Below are positions 36,732-37,364 of a stretch of 37,364 bases of DNA, one piece after another (position 1 is the stretch's first letter; each line of letters begins with the position of its first letter). The DNA is from Pleomorphomonas sp. Its GTDB lineage: Bacteria; Pseudomonadota; Alphaproteobacteria; Rhizobiales; Pleomorphomonadaceae. A program made the position numbers and the translations under genes. A model generated the notes under the pieces. That model made no database searches, was not told the origin of the DNA, and worked only from the letters and a program-made list of their open reading frames with translations. The stretch lies in NCBI GenBank assembly GCA_030603685.1, contig JAUVXG010000022.1, positions 1 to 37,364 of the forward strand, given 5' to 3'.

Positions 36732-37364
36732 ATGATCATTCCGGTCACCGACCCCGCCGATCCGCGCCTCGCACCGTTCATGAACGTCCGCGATCGCGAC
36801 CTTCGGCAGGCCCACGGAGACGCCTTCATTGCCGAAGGGGAAAGCGTGCTCGCCGTCTTCCTGTCGAAGGGCTCGCGCTTTCGGCCGGAAGCCCTTCTGA
36901 TCGCCCACAACCGCATCGAGACCGCCCTGGCATGGTCGCCGGCCGACGACTTGCCGATCTTCGTCGCCGACCAAGGGTTGATGGATACGGTCGTCGGCTT
37001 TCCCATCCATCGTGGACTGCTCGGCCTCGGCCGGCGCGTGCCCTCCCCTCCGCTTGCCGAACTGCTGGCGGAGCGTCCGCGCGTCGTGGTCGGACTTGTG
37101 GGTATCGCCAACCACGACAACATGGGCGGCATTTTCCGCAACGCCGCCGCCTTTGGCGCCGGAGCGGTCGTGCTCGACGCGACGTCATGCGACCCGCTCT
37201 ATCGGAAGGCGATCCGCGTGTCTGTCGGCGGCGTTCTGAACGTGCCGTTCACACGGCTCGGCGCGGACTCTGGCGTCGCCACCGCTCTTGCCGGCTTGGG
37301 TTACCGCGTACTGGCATTGTCGCCACGTGGGGCCATGCAGCTCCACGAGGTCCCGACCGATCGG
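36732..37364 (+). CDS. SpoU (TrmH-type) RNA methyltransferase, C-terminus cut off by window
   Basis: Partial SPOUT-class 2'-O-ribose methyltransferase; 211 codons are visible and the frame continues past the window. An N-terminal substrate-binding part (IPVTDPADPRLAPFMNVRDRDL, about 3-24) is followed by the SpoU domain with motif 1 NHDNMGGIFRNAAAFGAGAVVLD (about 127-149; Asn127 and Arg136) and SVGGVLNVPF (about 164-173). The target, rRNA or tRNA, is not readable. ATG 36732 is chosen; an in-frame ATG at 36699 would add 11 residues but has no better ribosome site. Confidence 0.9.
   Translation, partial: MIIPVTDPADPRLAPFMNVRDRDLRQAHGDAFIAEGESVLAVFLSKGSRFRPEALLIAHNRIETALAWSPADDLPIFVADQGLMDTVVGFPIHRGLLGLGRRVPSPPLAELLAERPRVVVGLVGIANHDNMGGIFRNAAAFGAGAVVLDATSCDPLYRKAIRVSVGGVLNVPFTRLGADSGVATALAGLGYRVLALSPRGAMQLHEVPTDR

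Overview
The window reads as chromosomal DNA of a GC-rich alphaproteobacterium, most likely order Hyphomicrobiales (Rhizobiales). The signs are an aapJQMP-type general amino-acid transporter, a short prolyl-tRNA synthetase without the inserted editing domain, a glgC-glgA-glgX-pgm cluster and a dat-hfq-hflX cluster. The genus cannot be fixed from the sequence alone. Almost every gene is on the minus strand; only a TadG-like gene, a pirin and a SpoU-type methyltransferase are on the plus strand. I see no insertion sequence, prophage, CRISPR array, rRNA or tRNA. Most of the content is well-known core metabolism.

Layout. (1) 1-9623, minus: a purine block in transcription order uraH, xdhA, xdhB, xdhC, then an ABC importer (ATPase, two permeases, BMP-family binding protein cut by the window edge). 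The first four genes overlap or nearly touch, and the importer follows after 88 bp, so uptake of a purine or nucleoside is probably coupled to xanthine oxidation and 5-hydroxyisourate hydrolysis. (2) 9775-14499, minus: aapJ-aapQ-aapM-aapP, with an intercistronic hairpin after aapJ, a terminal hairpin after aapP, and a candidate promoter overlapped by an inverted repeat. (3) 14812-16532, minus: panB-panC, pantothenate synthesis. (4) 16843-18111, plus: an orphan TadE/TadG-like secreted or anchored protein with six cysteines, ending in a bidirectional terminator. (5) 18167-24972, minus: glgC-glgA-glgX-pgm, glycogen synthesis and debranching; no glgB branching enzyme is present here. (6) 25244-28848, minus: D-amino-acid aminotransferase, hfq, hflX and an L,D-transpeptidase lipoprotein. 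(7) 28888-32390, minus: lolC/E-type permease, lolD and proS, the lipoprotein-release system beside a housekeeping synthetase. (8) 32391-33067: a 677-bp gap between divergent proS and pirin, holding an intrinsic terminator on the plus strand with no gene to serve. (9) 33068-37364: pirin (plus), rplM-rpsI (minus), fabD (minus), a DUF423 membrane protein (minus) and a partial SpoU methyltransferase (plus).

The least explained item is the proS-pirin gap. It has a sigma70-like promoter, several inverted repeats able to fold as RNA, and a 10-bp UUCG-loop terminator with a T-tract, all on the plus strand, which together suggest an undescribed structured small RNA of about 230 nt. Second is the orphan TadG-like protein, whose C-terminal region looks like a cysteine-rich beta-solenoid rather than the usual von Willebrand domain.
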